Shown piece by piece: positions 48,735-57,791 of a stretch of 64,000 bases of DNA (within the stretch, counting starts at the first letter, position 1; every line of letters starts with the position of its first letter). The translations under genes and the position numbers were made by a program. Under the pieces are notes generated by a model. The model was not told the origin of the DNA. It ran no database searches and saw only the letters and a list, made by a program, of their open reading frames with translations. This stretch comes from Duganella sp. 1224 (GTDB taxonomy: Bacteria; Pseudomonadota; Gammaproteobacteria; Burkholderiales; Burkholderiaceae_D), in assembly GCF_013408245.1 (NCBI RefSeq), contig NZ_JACBYS010000008.1, forward strand, positions 62,001 through 126,000, written 5' to 3'.

Positions 48735-51131
48735 ATGCAATCCAAACAATCTCCGGTCTTGCGCTTGAGCGTCATCGCCGTAGCGGCTCACCTGACTGCC
48801 CTGGCAGCCGGCGCCGCGTTTGCTCAGGAGACGACCGAGCAAACCGCTGCCAAGCCAGGCAAGGCCGAGGTGGTCATCACCGGTAAAAAACTGGGTATGG
48901 GCCTGATGGTAACGGAAGACGCGCCAAAAGCACGTTCGACCATTACCGCTGAAGAATTGGAAAAGCAGCGTCCTACCGGCAATGCTTATCAAGCGCTGGA
49001 AATGCTGCCAGCAGTGAACAGCTACAACTACGACGCCACCGGCCTGTTCGGCGGCGGCCTGACCCTGCGCGGCTTCAACTCCGACCAGATCGGCGCCACC
49101 ATCAACGGCGTGCCAGTCAACGACTCCGGTAACTTCGCGGTGTACCCACAAGAGTACGTGGACCAGGAAAACACCTGCTCGGAATTCGTGACCCAGGGCT
49201 CGACCGACGTCGACTCGCCGCAAGTGGGCGCCACCGGCGGTAACTTCGGCATCACCACCTGCGCACCAGAGAAAACCCGCCGCGTCCGCGCCATGCAGAC
49301 CTTCGGCCAGCTGAACATGCGCAAGTCCTTCGTGCGCTACGACACCGGCGCCATGCTGGATGGTAAGTTCACCGCCTTCATCTCGGGTTCGCACGCTGAA
49401 TCCGACAAGTGGAAGGGCAAGGGCGGCGCCGACCGTAACCACATCGACTTCGGTGCGAACTACGACTGGGACCGCTTCAACTACATCCACGCGACCATCC
49501 TGTACAACAAGGCGGTCAACAACAATATCTACAACCCGACCCTGAGCGAACTGAAAGCCAACGGCTACTACTTCGACTACGCCGACACCTTCAAGGGCCA
49601 CCTGACCCCGGTCAAGGGCACCGCGCAGACCGAAACCACCCAGTCGCCGGTCGCTTACTACGGCCTGTCGGTCAACCCGTTCAAGAACATCATCGCGTCG
49701 GCGGTCAGCAAGTTCCGCCTGAGCGAGAACCTGGACGTGGCCTTCACCCCGTACATGTGGTACGGCTTCGGCAATGGCGGCACGCAGCAGCGCGCCCAGT
49801 CGGAAAAAGGCTTCTACAACCCGGCCACCGGCAAGCGCGATCAGACCGTTGACCTGAACGGCGACGGCGACACCCTGGACACCGTGCTGGTGGCCAGCGC
49901 CAGCGTGACCCGCACCGTGCGTCCGGGCGCCAACCTGGCCTTCATCTACACCACCGACAACCACGAAATCAAGACCGGCGTGTGGTGGGAGCGTGCGCGT
50001 CACGAGCAGACCGGCCCGATGCTGGCGCTGACCAACGACGGCAACCGCGCCGATATCTGGCTGCAGGATGGCCAGATCCTGCGTCCGGACGGCCACCCGG
50101 CCAACGCCCGCGACTGGATCTCGATCTCGACCGCCTACCAGGCCTTCGCCCAGGACACCATCAGCCTGATGGACGACAAGGTCAAGATCAACATTGGCGT
50201 GCGCACCCCGTACATCAAGCGTGACTTCACCAACTTCGGCGACGAGAACAACACCGTCAAGCCATTCCAGTTCAGCAAGACCTACAACGAAGTGCTGCCA
50301 CAGCTGGGCGCGCGCTACCGCGTGACCAACGACGACCAGATCTTCGCCTCGGTCGCCAAGAACATGAAGGCGCCGCCGAACTTCATCTTCGGTAACGTTG
50401 GTTCGAACGTCGTGGTCGATGCCACCACCCTGAATCCGGTATCGTTCAAGGACACCCAGCCGGAAACCTCGTGGAGCGGCGACCTGGGTTATCGTCACCA
50501 GGACAGCAAGTTCATCGCCTCGGTGACCGCGTTCTACACCGACTTCAAGAACAAGCAAGCCAGCTCGTTCGACCCTGAAACCGCGAAGAACACCTACCTG
50601 AACATCGGCGCCGAGAAGCACAGCGGCCTGGAAGTGGAACTGGGTAACACCCCGATCAACGGCTGGGCGTTCTACGGCTCGCTGGGCCTGCTGAAGACCG
50701 AACTGAAAGACAACCAGTACGGCTTCGCCGGCACCACCCGCGTGCTGCTGCCGACCGCCGGCAAGGATGCGCCGAACGCGCCACGCCGCAAGGCCGGCCT
50801 GTCGGTGGAATACCAGGACGGTCCATTCTGGATGCGTGCCAAGGCGCGTGCCACCAGCAAGCAGTACGCTTCGCTGCTGAACGACGAAGTGGCGCCAGGC
50901 TACACCGTGTTCGACCTGGATGGTGGTTACACCTTCCCGAACTTCGGCGGTCTGAAGCGTCCTAAGCTGACCTTCAACGTCAGCAACCTGACCAGCAAGC
51001 AGTTCCGCAACCCATCGTCGACCACCGTGATCAACGCGCAGTCGTACCAGGGCGTGGCCGCTTCGTCGGTGGCCCGCTACTACATGGCCGCACCGCGCTT
51101 CGCGTCGGCGACCCTGTCGGTGGACTTCTAA
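48735..51131 (+). CDS. TonB-dependent outer-membrane receptor
   Basis: The 798 aa protein has a signal peptide (about residues 1-30, ending AGAAFAQ), a plug domain (TITAEELEKQRPTGNAYQALEMLPAVN ... LRGFNSDQIGATINGVPVND) and a long barrel ending in Phe (ASATLSVDF). A Cys pair is in the plug (TCSEFV, ITTCAP). Codon use leans to CCA, GGT and CGT more than its neighbours, as for highly expressed genes. It lies between an exported adenosine deaminase and an exported nuclease operon, so a nucleoside, nucleobase or oligonucleotide is the likely substrate; this is inferred. Confidence 0.92.
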   Translation: MQSKQSPVLRLSVIAVAAHLTALAAGAAFAQETTEQTAAKPGKAEVVITGKKLGMGLMVTEDAPKARSTITAEELEKQRPTGNAYQALEMLPAVNSYNYDATGLFGGGLTLRGFNSDQIGATINGVPVNDSGNFAVYPQEYVDQENTCSEFVTQGSTDVDSPQVGATGGNFGITTCAPEKTRRVRAMQTFGQLNMRKSFVRYDTGAMLDGKFTAFISGSHAESDKWKGKGGADRNHIDFGANYDWDRFNYIHATILYNKAVNNNIYNPTLSELKANGYYFDYADTFKGHLTPVKGTAQTETTQSPVAYYGLSVNPFKNIIASAVSKFRLSENLDVAFTPYMWYGFGNGGTQQRAQSEKGFYNPATGKRDQTVDLNGDGDTLDTVLVASASVTRTVRPGANLAFIYTTDNHEIKTGVWWERARHEQTGPMLALTNDGNRADIWLQDGQILRPDGHPANARDWISISTAYQAFAQDTISLMDDKVKINIGVRTPYIKRDFTNFGDENNTVKPFQFSKTYNEVLPQLGARYRVTNDDQIFASVAKNMKAPPNFIFGNVGSNVVVDATTLNPVSFKDTQPETSWSGDLGYRHQDSKFIASVTAFYTDFKNKQASSFDPETAKNTYLNIGAEKHSGLEVELGNTPINGWAFYGSLGLLKTELKDNQYGFAGTTRVLLPTAGKDAPNAPRRKAGLSVEYQDGPFWMRAKARATSKQYASLLNDEVAPGYTVFDLDGGYTFPNFGGLKRPKLTFNVSNLTSKQFRNPSSTTVINAQSYQGVAASSVARYYMAAPRFASATLSVDF

Positions 51132-51176
51132 TCGTTCATTGCAAGACGGGTTCCGGCCCGTCTTCCCTGCACGCAC

Positions 51177-51216
51177 AACACCCTATAAGGCCCGTACTTA
51201 TAGGGTGTTTTTTATT
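51177..51216 (+). terminator. Terminator after the first TonB receptor
   Basis: AACACCCTATAA (51177-51188) pairs with TTATAGGGTGTT (51198-51209), followed by TTTTTT. A further hairpin (AAGACGGG/CCCGTCTT, 51143-51164) lies just upstream. Confidence 0.9.
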
Positions 51217-51307
51217 GTTGGACGGCTTTGTAACGTAATATTTTTCGCCGCGCGCAGCGCGCCGGCTGAACGGTACAATGGCCGATTCCTCACACGTACG
51301 ACTCGCA

Positions 51308-52996
51308 ATGAAAAAATATCTGAGCCTGATGATGATGGCCGCGCTGGCCGGCTGCGCGTGGCGCCAGCCCCCCACGCCGCCCGGCGTGACCGAAGTGCAG
51401 CTGGTGGCGCTGAACGATTTTCACGGCAATCTGGAAGCCAGCAAATACGTCTGGGACAGCGCCGCCGGCGGCGGCCAGCGCACCATCCAGGCCGGCGGCA
51501 TCGACACGCTGGGCGCGGCGCTGCAGGCGTGGCGCAAGCAGGATCCTGAACTGCTGGTGGTCGGCGCCGGCGACCTGATTGGCGCCAGCCCGGCGATTTC
51601 GTCGATGTGGGCGGACGAGCCGACCATCGGCGCCATGAATCTGCTCGGCCTGCGCGTGACCTCGGTCGGCAATCACGAATTCGACCAGGGCCGCATCGAG
51701 CTGCTGCGCCAGCAGAAGGGCGGCTGCGCCTCGCCGCGCGCGGACAAGGCCTGCAAGTTCGACGGCCCGTACCAGGGCGCGCAGTTCCAGTACCTGGCCG
51801 CCAACGTCATCGACATGGCCACCCGCAAGCCGGTGCTGCCGGCGTATAAGATCGAAACCGCGCATGGCGTGAAGATCGCCTTCATCGGCACGGTGCTGCG
51901 CGAAACGGCCGAATCGGCGCTGGCCTCCGGCATCGCCGGCCTGGACTTCGTCGACGAGGCGGACGCCATCAACCGCCAGCTGCCGGAGCTGCGCAAGCAA
52001 GGCGTGGGCGTGTTCGTGGTGCTGATCCACCAGGGCGGCCGCACCGTCGACAAATTCGACCAGCAGGATTGCGCCAATCTGAAAGGGCCGATCGTGGACG
52101 TGGTCAAGCGCCTCGATCCGGCGATCCGCCTGGTCATCAGCGGCCACTCGCACCAGGGCTATCTGTGCAAGGTGGACGGCCGCCTGGTGACGCAGTCCGA
52201 CATGGGCGGCCACGTGCTGGGCCGCATCAAGCTGTCGGTGGACACCGCGACCAATACCGTGCGCGACGTCAGCGCCAGGCAGGAAGTGATGGTGCCGGGC
52301 ACGTGGCCGGCCGATCCGGTGCTGAGCGCCTACCTGAAAAAAGCGCGCGAGCAAAGCGCTGCCGCGCTGGCGCGTCCGGTGGCCGCCATCGCCGTGCCGA
52401 GCGTGAAGCGCGAGAAGGACCATGTCAACGAATCCGCGCTGGGCGACCTGGTGGCGGACTCCATGCTGGCCGCCGGCCGTCCTTACGGCGCGCAGATCGC
52501 GCTGCAGAATCCGGGCGGCATCCGCCAGGATCTGGAGTCCGGCCCGGGCAAGCGCGTGACGCTGGGCCAGGCGATGGCGGTGCTGCCGTTCGGGAATACG
52601 CTGGTGGTGATGAATCTGCGCGGCGCGCAGATCGTCGAACTGCTGGAGCAGCAATGGCTGGAGGACCGCGACGCCAAGCGCGGCCTGCTGCAGCTGTCGG
52701 AAGGCTTCACCTATCAGTGGGACGCCAGCAAGCCGGAAGGCGGCAAGGTGGTGCCGGGCAGCGTGAAGCTGAACGGCGTCAAGCTGGAGATGGACACCGC
52801 GTACCGCGTGGTGACGAACAACTTCCTGGCCGAGGGCGGCGATGGCTTTCCCGGCTTCAGGAACGGCACCAGCCGCGCGCAGACCGGCGTGCGCGATCTG
52901 GACGCGCTGACGCAGTATCTGGTCAAGCGCGAGCAGGCGGGCAAACCGGCCGGCGCCGCCGCGCCGCTCAAGCGTTACATACAGAAGGAGCAATGA
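51308..52996 (+). CDS. Lipoprotein 5'-nucleotidase (UshA-like metallophosphatase)
   Basis: The 562 aa protein hydrolyses nucleotides to nucleosides outside the inner membrane. It has a lipobox (LAGC, Cys16), then a calcineurin-type domain with LNDFHGN, GAGDLIGASP, GNHEFDQGR and ISGHSHQG, and a 5'-nucleotidase C-terminal domain with LQNPGGIR, LPFGNTLVVMNL and the DGFPGF stacking motif. It leads a three-gene operon: its stop overlaps the start of the PLD gene. TACAAT at 51274-51279 may be the -10. The upstream in-frame ATG at 51278 is not needed. Confidence 0.93.
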   Translation: MKKYLSLMMMAALAGCAWRQPPTPPGVTEVQLVALNDFHGNLEASKYVWDSAAGGGQRTIQAGGIDTLGAALQAWRKQDPELLVVGAGDLIGASPAISSMWADEPTIGAMNLLGLRVTSVGNHEFDQGRIELLRQQKGGCASPRADKACKFDGPYQGAQFQYLAANVIDMATRKPVLPAYKIETAHGVKIAFIGTVLRETAESALASGIAGLDFVDEADAINRQLPELRKQGVGVFVVLIHQGGRTVDKFDQQDCANLKGPIVDVVKRLDPAIRLVISGHSHQGYLCKVDGRLVTQSDMGGHVLGRIKLSVDTATNTVRDVSARQEVMVPGTWPADPVLSAYLKKAREQSAAALARPVAAIAVPSVKREKDHVNESALGDLVADSMLAAGRPYGAQIALQNPGGIRQDLESGPGKRVTLGQAMAVLPFGNTLVVMNLRGAQIVELLEQQWLEDRDAKRGLLQLSEGFTYQWDASKPEGGKVVPGSVKLNGVKLEMDTAYRVVTNNFLAEGGDGFPGFRNGTSRAQTGVRDLDALTQYLVKREQAGKPAGAAAPLKRYIQKEQ

Positions 52997-54219
52997 TGCG
53001 TCGACTTTTACTTTCCGCGCTGGTGGCCGCCAGCGTGCTGGCGGCGCCGGCGCATGCGGAGTTTTCCATTCCCGGCTATGAGCTGGTGCAGACCGCGCCG
53101 GTGGAAACGCCGCTGCACAGCGATGATCTGCGCAATCCGGCGCAGGTGTGGAGCGAGCTGTTTGACAACGCCCGGCAGGGCATCGATATCGGCCAGTTCT
53201 ACGCGGTGATCAAGCCGGGCAGCGTGTTCGACAAGGTGGTCGAACATCTGGAGGCTGCCGGCAAGCGTGGCGTCAAGATCCGCTTCCTGCTGGACCAGAA
53301 GGGCGTGGGCCTGTCGGAGCAGCCGACCATCGAGCGCCTGAAGGCGATTCCGAATCTGGAGTTCCGTGTGCTGGACTTTAACAAGCTGACCGGCAACGGC
53401 ATCATCCATGCCAAGTATCTGGTGGTGGATGGCGCCACCGCCTACATCGGCAGCCAGAATTTCGACTGGCGCTCGTTTGAGCACATCCACGAAACCGGCT
53501 TGCGCATCACCGATCCGAAAGTGGTCGGCCAGGTGCAGGCGATCTTCAACCAGGATTGGCAGGCGCAGGCGCTGATCTCGCAGGGCAAGAGCGCGCCGGT
53601 GCTGAATGCCAGCGCTGCCGCGCCGGATATTCATCAGCCGACCTTCCTGCTGTCCAGCCCACAGCAATACAACCCTGCTGGCGTTGGCAATTCCGAGGCC
53701 GGCCTGCCGGCGCTGCTGGCGGAGGCCAAGAGCGAAGTGCGCATCCAGCTGCTGGACTACGCGCCGCTGAGCTACGGCCCGAAAGGCACGCGGCCGTACT
53801 ACGCGGTGATCGACAACGCCGTGCGTTCGGCGGCCAACCGTGGCGTCAAAATCAAGCTGATGGTCTCCAACTGGAACCTCGAAAATCCGGCGCAGGCTTA
53901 CCTGAAAAGCCTGGCGATCTTGCCGAACGTGGAGATCCGCGTGGTGACGCTGCCGGTGGCCTCGACCGGCTTCATTCCGTTTGCCCGCGTCATCCACAGC
54001 AAGACCATGGTGATCGATAACCAGGTTGCCTGGGTCGGCACCAGCAACTGGAGCGGCGGCTATATGGACTTGTCGCGCAACCTGGAAGTGGTGATGCGCA
54101 ACGAGAAAATGGCGCAGCGCCTGGCGGCGCTGCATGAGCAGACCTGGTCGTCGGCGTACGCGCAGCCGCTCGACATCAACAAACAATATCCCAAGCCAGC
54201 GAAAGGCAGTCCCGAATGA
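52993..54219 (+). CDS. Exported phospholipase D-superfamily protein
   Basis: The 408 aa protein has a signal peptide (MMRRLLLSALVAASVLAAPAHA) and two HKD motifs: HAKYLVVDGATAYIGSQN near residue 140 and HSKTMVIDNQVAWVGTSN near 335. PLD-family enzymes with this two-HKD build act on phosphodiesters, either phospholipids or nucleic acids. Being sandwiched with a 5'-nucleotidase and a S1/P1 nuclease makes nuclease activity likely, but a phospholipase role cannot be ruled out. It overlaps both neighbours by 4 bases. Confidence 0.88.
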   Translation: MMRRLLLSALVAASVLAAPAHAEFSIPGYELVQTAPVETPLHSDDLRNPAQVWSELFDNARQGIDIGQFYAVIKPGSVFDKVVEHLEAAGKRGVKIRFLLDQKGVGLSEQPTIERLKAIPNLEFRVLDFNKLTGNGIIHAKYLVVDGATAYIGSQNFDWRSFEHIHETGLRITDPKVVGQVQAIFNQDWQAQALISQGKSAPVLNASAAAPDIHQPTFLLSSPQQYNPAGVGNSEAGLPALLAEAKSEVRIQLLDYAPLSYGPKGTRPYYAVIDNAVRSAANRGVKIKLMVSNWNLENPAQAYLKSLAILPNVEIRVVTLPVASTGFIPFARVIHSKTMVIDNQVAWVGTSNWSGGYMDLSRNLEVVMRNEKMAQRLAALHEQTWSSAYAQPLDINKQYPKPAKGSPE

Positions 54220-55274
54220 ACAAGCTTGCATGCATCCTGGCGCTGAGCGGCGCCTTCGTTTCCTTCAACGCCCACGCCTGGGGCAATGACGGCCACCGCG
54301 CGGTCGGCGCCATCGCCGATCAGCTGATCAAGGGCAGCAACGCCGAGAAGCAGGTGCAGGCCTTGCTGCTGCCGGGCGAGAGCCTGGCCAAGGTGGCGTC
54401 GTGGGCCGACTGCGTGAAGGGCACCTACTGCGGCCCGCAGACGGAGGAAATGGTGGCCTACACCACCGCCAATCCAAAGCACAGCGAGTACCACTACACC
54501 GACGTGCCGTTCCAGCTGTCGCACTATGAGGACCACGGCGTCGGCACCACCGACCACGATATCGTGCAGACGCTGAAGCAGTGCATCGCGGTGCTACAAG
54601 GGAAGGGCGACGCCACCACCAATCCGCACAACTTCACGCCGCGCCAGGCCTTGCTGATGCTGACCCACCTGAGCGGCGACATCGCGCAGCCGCTGCATGT
54701 GGGCGAGGGCTATGTCGGCAAGCATGGCGGCTTCGTGGTGCCGACGCAAAAGCAGCTGGATGACAAGGAGGCGTTTGCCACGCAGGGCGGCAATAACCTG
54801 CTGCTGGACGACATCAAGCTGACGGCGAAGAGTTCGGAGCTGATTCCGGCGGCGCCGGCGGATGACAGCAAGCCGGCCACGCCGCCGCGCGCGCCGCAGA
54901 CCACGCGCGCCTTCCACTCGTACTGGGACACGACGGTGGTCAACTATGCGTTCCGCCGTATCGGCGCGCGCAACCCGGAGCAGTTTGCGCAAATGGTCAT
55001 CGCCGGCGAGCCGGTGGTGGCGCCGAACAGCGGCGACCCGGTGACGTGGCCGTACCAGTGGGCCGATCAGACGCTGGTGGTGGCCAAGCTGGCCTATGCA
55101 GACGTGGTGCCGGGAGCGATGGCGCAGCAGACTAGCCGCAATGGCGAGGTGTATAACGTGTGGCCGCTGGCGATTCCGGACAACTATCCGGTGCCGTCGT
55201 CGGCGGCGGCGAAAGCGCAGCTGATCCAGGGCGGCTACCACCTGGCGGCGGTGCTGAAGGCCATCTGGCCGTAA
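54216..55274 (+). CDS. Exported S1/P1-type zinc nuclease
   Basis: The 352 aa protein has a signal peptide cleaved before Trp22, which is the N-terminal zinc ligand of the family (AHAWGNDGHRAVG). Other zinc ligands sit in SWADCVK, YHYTDVP, LTHLSGDIAQPLHVGEG and HSYWDTTVV. S1/P1 nucleases cut single-stranded DNA and RNA to 5'-nucleotides, the substrate of the UshA-like protein in the same operon. Unlike many bacterial homologues, a Pro/Ala-rich insert lies at about residues 210-230. Confidence 0.92.
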   Translation: MNKLACILALSGAFVSFNAHAWGNDGHRAVGAIADQLIKGSNAEKQVQALLLPGESLAKVASWADCVKGTYCGPQTEEMVAYTTANPKHSEYHYTDVPFQLSHYEDHGVGTTDHDIVQTLKQCIAVLQGKGDATTNPHNFTPRQALLMLTHLSGDIAQPLHVGEGYVGKHGGFVVPTQKQLDDKEAFATQGGNNLLLDDIKLTAKSSELIPAAPADDSKPATPPRAPQTTRAFHSYWDTTVVNYAFRRIGARNPEQFAQMVIAGEPVVAPNSGDPVTWPYQWADQTLVVAKLAYADVVPGAMAQQTSRNGEVYNVWPLAIPDNYPVPSSAAAKAQLIQGGYHLAAVLKAIWP

Positions 55275-55285
55275 CCCCCGGCCGT

Positions 55286-55315
55286 GGGGTCTGACCCCGT
55301 ACGGGGTCAGACCCC
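55286..55315. repeat. GGGGTCTG-type perfect hairpin, copy 2
   Basis: GGGGTCTGACCCC (55286-55298) and its complement (55303-55315) around GTAC. It is the sister of the copy at 26020-26049. It follows the S1/P1 nuclease stop by 11 bases. Confidence 0.85.
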
Positions 55316-55347
55316 TGTGTCGCCGTGCGGGGTGGCGGCAAGCCGGC

Positions 55348-56262
55348 TTATTTTCCGGTTTGCGGATTAAACCAAAGCTCGCCCCGCGACAGCGGCGTCT
55401 CCGGCGTCAGGTGCGGGTTCTGTATGTGCAGCACCCTGCGCCTGCTCAATCCGCCGGCGCGGATGCTGTCGCCCTTGTACTGCTGGAACAGGGCATTCAG
55501 CGATCCATCCTTGATCATCAGTTCCATGCCGTCGCTGATGCGCTGCGCCAGCAGCTTGCCTTCCTCGTCGCGCCGCGTGAAGAAGTACAGCGGCAGCGGA
55601 TACTGCAGCAGCAAGGTCGGCTCGATCGTCAGCGACGGATACATCGCATGCCGCTCCTTGTACTCGCGTTGCGCCTCGTCGATGCCGCGCGAGAAACCAT
55701 CGAAACGTCCCGCCGCCAGCATCGCGAACAGGCCCGGATAATTGCTCCCTTCCTCCACCGTCAGCCCGGCGCCGCGCAGTATCGGCACGTCGATCCAGCC
55801 CTTTCCCTGGCCGATGCGCAGCGGCGCCAGATCCGCCAGCGAGCGCACCGCCGCAAAGCGCGGCAGGTCGTTCTGGCGCACCAGCAGCATGCGGTAGCCG
55901 AGCAGTCCCCGGTCGATCGGCAGGCGCACCGGCAGGAATTGCCGCTCCAGCCCCGGCGAGGTGGCGCGCGCAAAGACGTTGACGCGGCCGCCCGGCGTCA
56001 GCATCTCCTGCGTCACCCGCTGCGCCGACATGGCTTGCGTCGACTGCTTCATTTCAAACGGCCCGTAACCGGGCTCGGTCTTTTGCAGCGCCACGCGCAG
56101 CACCGCCCAGTCGTAGTCGTAGCGGCTGTCGGTGTCGTCGTCGATGCTGGTCAGCGGGTACACCACGTGCATGGCGGCGTTGCACATGCCGGCGGAAAGC
56201 CCCAAGACCATCAACAGCAGGTAGCTGGCGGCGCGATTGACGGGTGGTGGGAAGAGCTTCAT
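55348..56262 (-). CDS. Exported solute-binding (PBP2-like) protein
   Basis: The 304 aa protein has an N-terminal signal anchor (about residues 8-32) and a bacterial extracellular solute-binding fold (VVYPLTSIDDDTDSRYDYDWAVLRVALQKTEPGYG ... LLLVRQNDL, LADLAPLRIGQGKGWIDVPIL, ISDGMELMIKDGSLNALFQQYKG). No transporter is adjacent; such orphan proteins are often sensors or degraded transporters. I chose the ATG opening the leader; an open frame runs upstream into the cytochrome gene. It diverges from the cytochrome c gene. Confidence 0.7.
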   Translation of the reverse strand: MKLFPPPVNRAASYLLLMVLGLSAGMCNAAMHVVYPLTSIDDDTDSRYDYDWAVLRVALQKTEPGYGPFEMKQSTQAMSAQRVTQEMLTPGGRVNVFARATSPGLERQFLPVRLPIDRGLLGYRMLLVRQNDLPRFAAVRSLADLAPLRIGQGKGWIDVPILRGAGLTVEEGSNYPGLFAMLAAGRFDGFSRGIDEAQREYKERHAMYPSLTIEPTLLLQYPLPLYFFTRRDEEGKLLAQRISDGMELMIKDGSLNALFQQYKGDSIRAGGLSRRRVLHIQNPHLTPETPLSRGELWFNPQTGK

Positions 56263-56326
56263 TCCCGCAGTGTGCCATCCCCTCGCGGCAGCGGCAAGTA
56301 GCGCGGCGCGGGTGCATAATAGGGCC

Positions 56327-56692
56327 ATGAAACGATTTATTCTGATGATCCTGCTGCACGCAATTCCGTTCACGCTGGCCCATGCGGCCGGGGATCCCAA
56401 GCGTGGCGAGGTGCTGTTCCAGCGCTGCGCGTCCTGCCACGCGGTGGGGCCGTACGCGAGCGCCGGCTATGGGCCGCAGTTGAACCGCATCGTTGGCCGG
56501 CGTTCGGCGTCGACCACGGACTACAGGTATTCCGAGGCGATGAAGAAATCGGGACTGGTGTGGAACGAGAAGAACCTGGCCGCGTTCCTGCGGGCGCCGC
56601 ATGACGTGGTGCCGGGCACCAGCATGCGCTTCTGGGGGATCAAGGATGAACAGCAGGTCGCCGACCTGCTGTCCTATCTGAAAACGCTATAA
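56327..56692 (+). CDS. Exported class I cytochrome c
   Basis: The 121 aa protein has a signal peptide (MKRFILMILLHAIPFTLAHA), a haem-binding CASCH at about residues 35-39, the GYGPQLNRIVGRRS stretch and the distal Met in VPGTSMRFWGI. It is a small soluble electron carrier of the mitochondrial-type c fold. CATAAT at 56315-56320, six bases upstream of its ATG, may be the -10. Partner unknown; XDH-type enzymes of the locus use FAD/NAD, so a link is not shown. Confidence 0.9.
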   Translation: MKRFILMILLHAIPFTLAHAAGDPKRGEVLFQRCASCHAVGPYASAGYGPQLNRIVGRRSASTTDYRYSEAMKKSGLVWNEKNLAAFLRAPHDVVPGTSMRFWGIKDEQQVADLLSYLKTL

Positions 56693-56726
56693 ACCGGGCG
56701 CGGTGCCGTCAAGTTGGCGTCTGATG

Positions 56727-56807
56727 TGTCATTCCGGCGCAGCCCGGAATCCATAGGCAGCATGCCACGCGGGCGTTCCATGGGTTCCGGCCTGCGCCGG
56801 AACGACG
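56727..56807. repeat. Paired REP-like inverted hairpins, copy 2
   Basis: ATTCCGGCGCAGCCCGGAAT at 56731-56750 and GTTCCGGCCTGCGCCGGAAC near 56784-56803 flank a centre with CCATGG; same design as 14197-14284, with the ends GTC...GAC. It lies between the cytochrome gene and the ABC permease. Confidence 0.8.
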
Positions 56808-56812
56808 GGTTT

Positions 56813-57784
56813 TTAGCGGGATTTCACGAACGGCGTGCCGAGCGCTTTCGGCGCCACCGACTTGGCCATCAGGCCGGCCAGCACGATCACGGTCAGCACG
56901 TACGGCACCATCTGGATCATGGCGCCCGGCAGGCGGCCGACCACCGGCAACTCCACGCCTTCGATCTGGATCTGTACCGCGCCGAAGAAGCCGAACATCA
57001 GGCAGCCGAGGAAGGTGTGCAGCGGACGCCAGTTACCGAACACCATGGCGGTCAGCGCCAGGTAGCCGGCGCCGGCCGACATGTCGCGCAGGAAGAAGCC
57101 ACTCTGCACGATCGACAGGTAGGCGCCCGAGAACGAGCACAGGAAGCCGGCGATCAGCATGGCGAAGTAGCGCTGGCGCTCGACGCTGACGCCGGCGGCA
57201 TCGGCGGCGTGCGGGTTCTCGCCGCAGGCGCGCAGGCGCAGGCCGAAGCGGCTGTGGTACACCACCCAGTGCACGATCGGCACCAGCGCAAACGCCAGGT
57301 AGACCAGCACCGAGTGGCCGCCGATCAGGTGGGCGTAGAACCAGCCGAGGAAGGGGATGTTCTCCACGGCGGCGGAGCCGGGCAGCACCACGTCGAACAG
57401 GCGCGCCGAGCCCAGGTCCGGCGTGCGGCCGCCCTGCTGGAAGAAGTACTGCGCCACCACGAAGGTCAGGCCGCTCATGGCGATGTTGATGGCAATGCCG
57501 GCCACCAGCTGGTTGCCTTTCTGGGTGATGGCGATGTAGGCCTGCAGGCTGGCCAGCAGCATCGACACCACGATGCCGGCCATCACGCCGTACCAAGGGT
57601 TCTGCGTGGTGAAGCCGACCGCCGCCGACACGAAGGCCGAGGCCAGGATCTTGCCTTCCAGGCCGATGTCGATCACGCCCGAGCGCTCGGCGAACAGGCC
57701 GGCCATGCCGGCGAAAATCAGCACCGGCGCGTTGCGCACGGTGGATACCAGGATACTGCCGATATGGAGGTCGTCAAAAGTCAT
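56813..57784 (-). CDS. Nucleoside-type ABC transporter permease (second)
   Basis: The 323 aa inner-membrane permease belongs to the BPD_transp_2 family (GLFAERSGVIDIGLEGKIL and FGLRLRACGENPHAADAAGV are hallmarks of the NupQ/YufQ branch). It is the last gene of a four-gene minus-strand ABC locus, 7 bases after its paralogue. About eight hydrophobic segments. Confidence 0.93.
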   Translation of the reverse strand: MTFDDLHIGSILVSTVRNAPVLIFAGMAGLFAERSGVIDIGLEGKILASAFVSAAVGFTTQNPWYGVMAGIVVSMLLASLQAYIAITQKGNQLVAGIAINIAMSGLTFVVAQYFFQQGGRTPDLGSARLFDVVLPGSAAVENIPFLGWFYAHLIGGHSVLVYLAFALVPIVHWVVYHSRFGLRLRACGENPHAADAAGVSVERQRYFAMLIAGFLCSFSGAYLSIVQSGFFLRDMSAGAGYLALTAMVFGNWRPLHTFLGCLMFGFFGAVQIQIEGVELPVVGRLPGAMIQMVPYVLTVIVLAGLMAKSVAPKALGTPFVKSR

Positions 57785-57791
57785 ATCGTTC

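Noticed and set aside
48708-51176. 822-residue open frame antisense to the first TonB receptor
   Set aside because: Shadow of the receptor's codon bias; no recognisable domains and no ribosome site.
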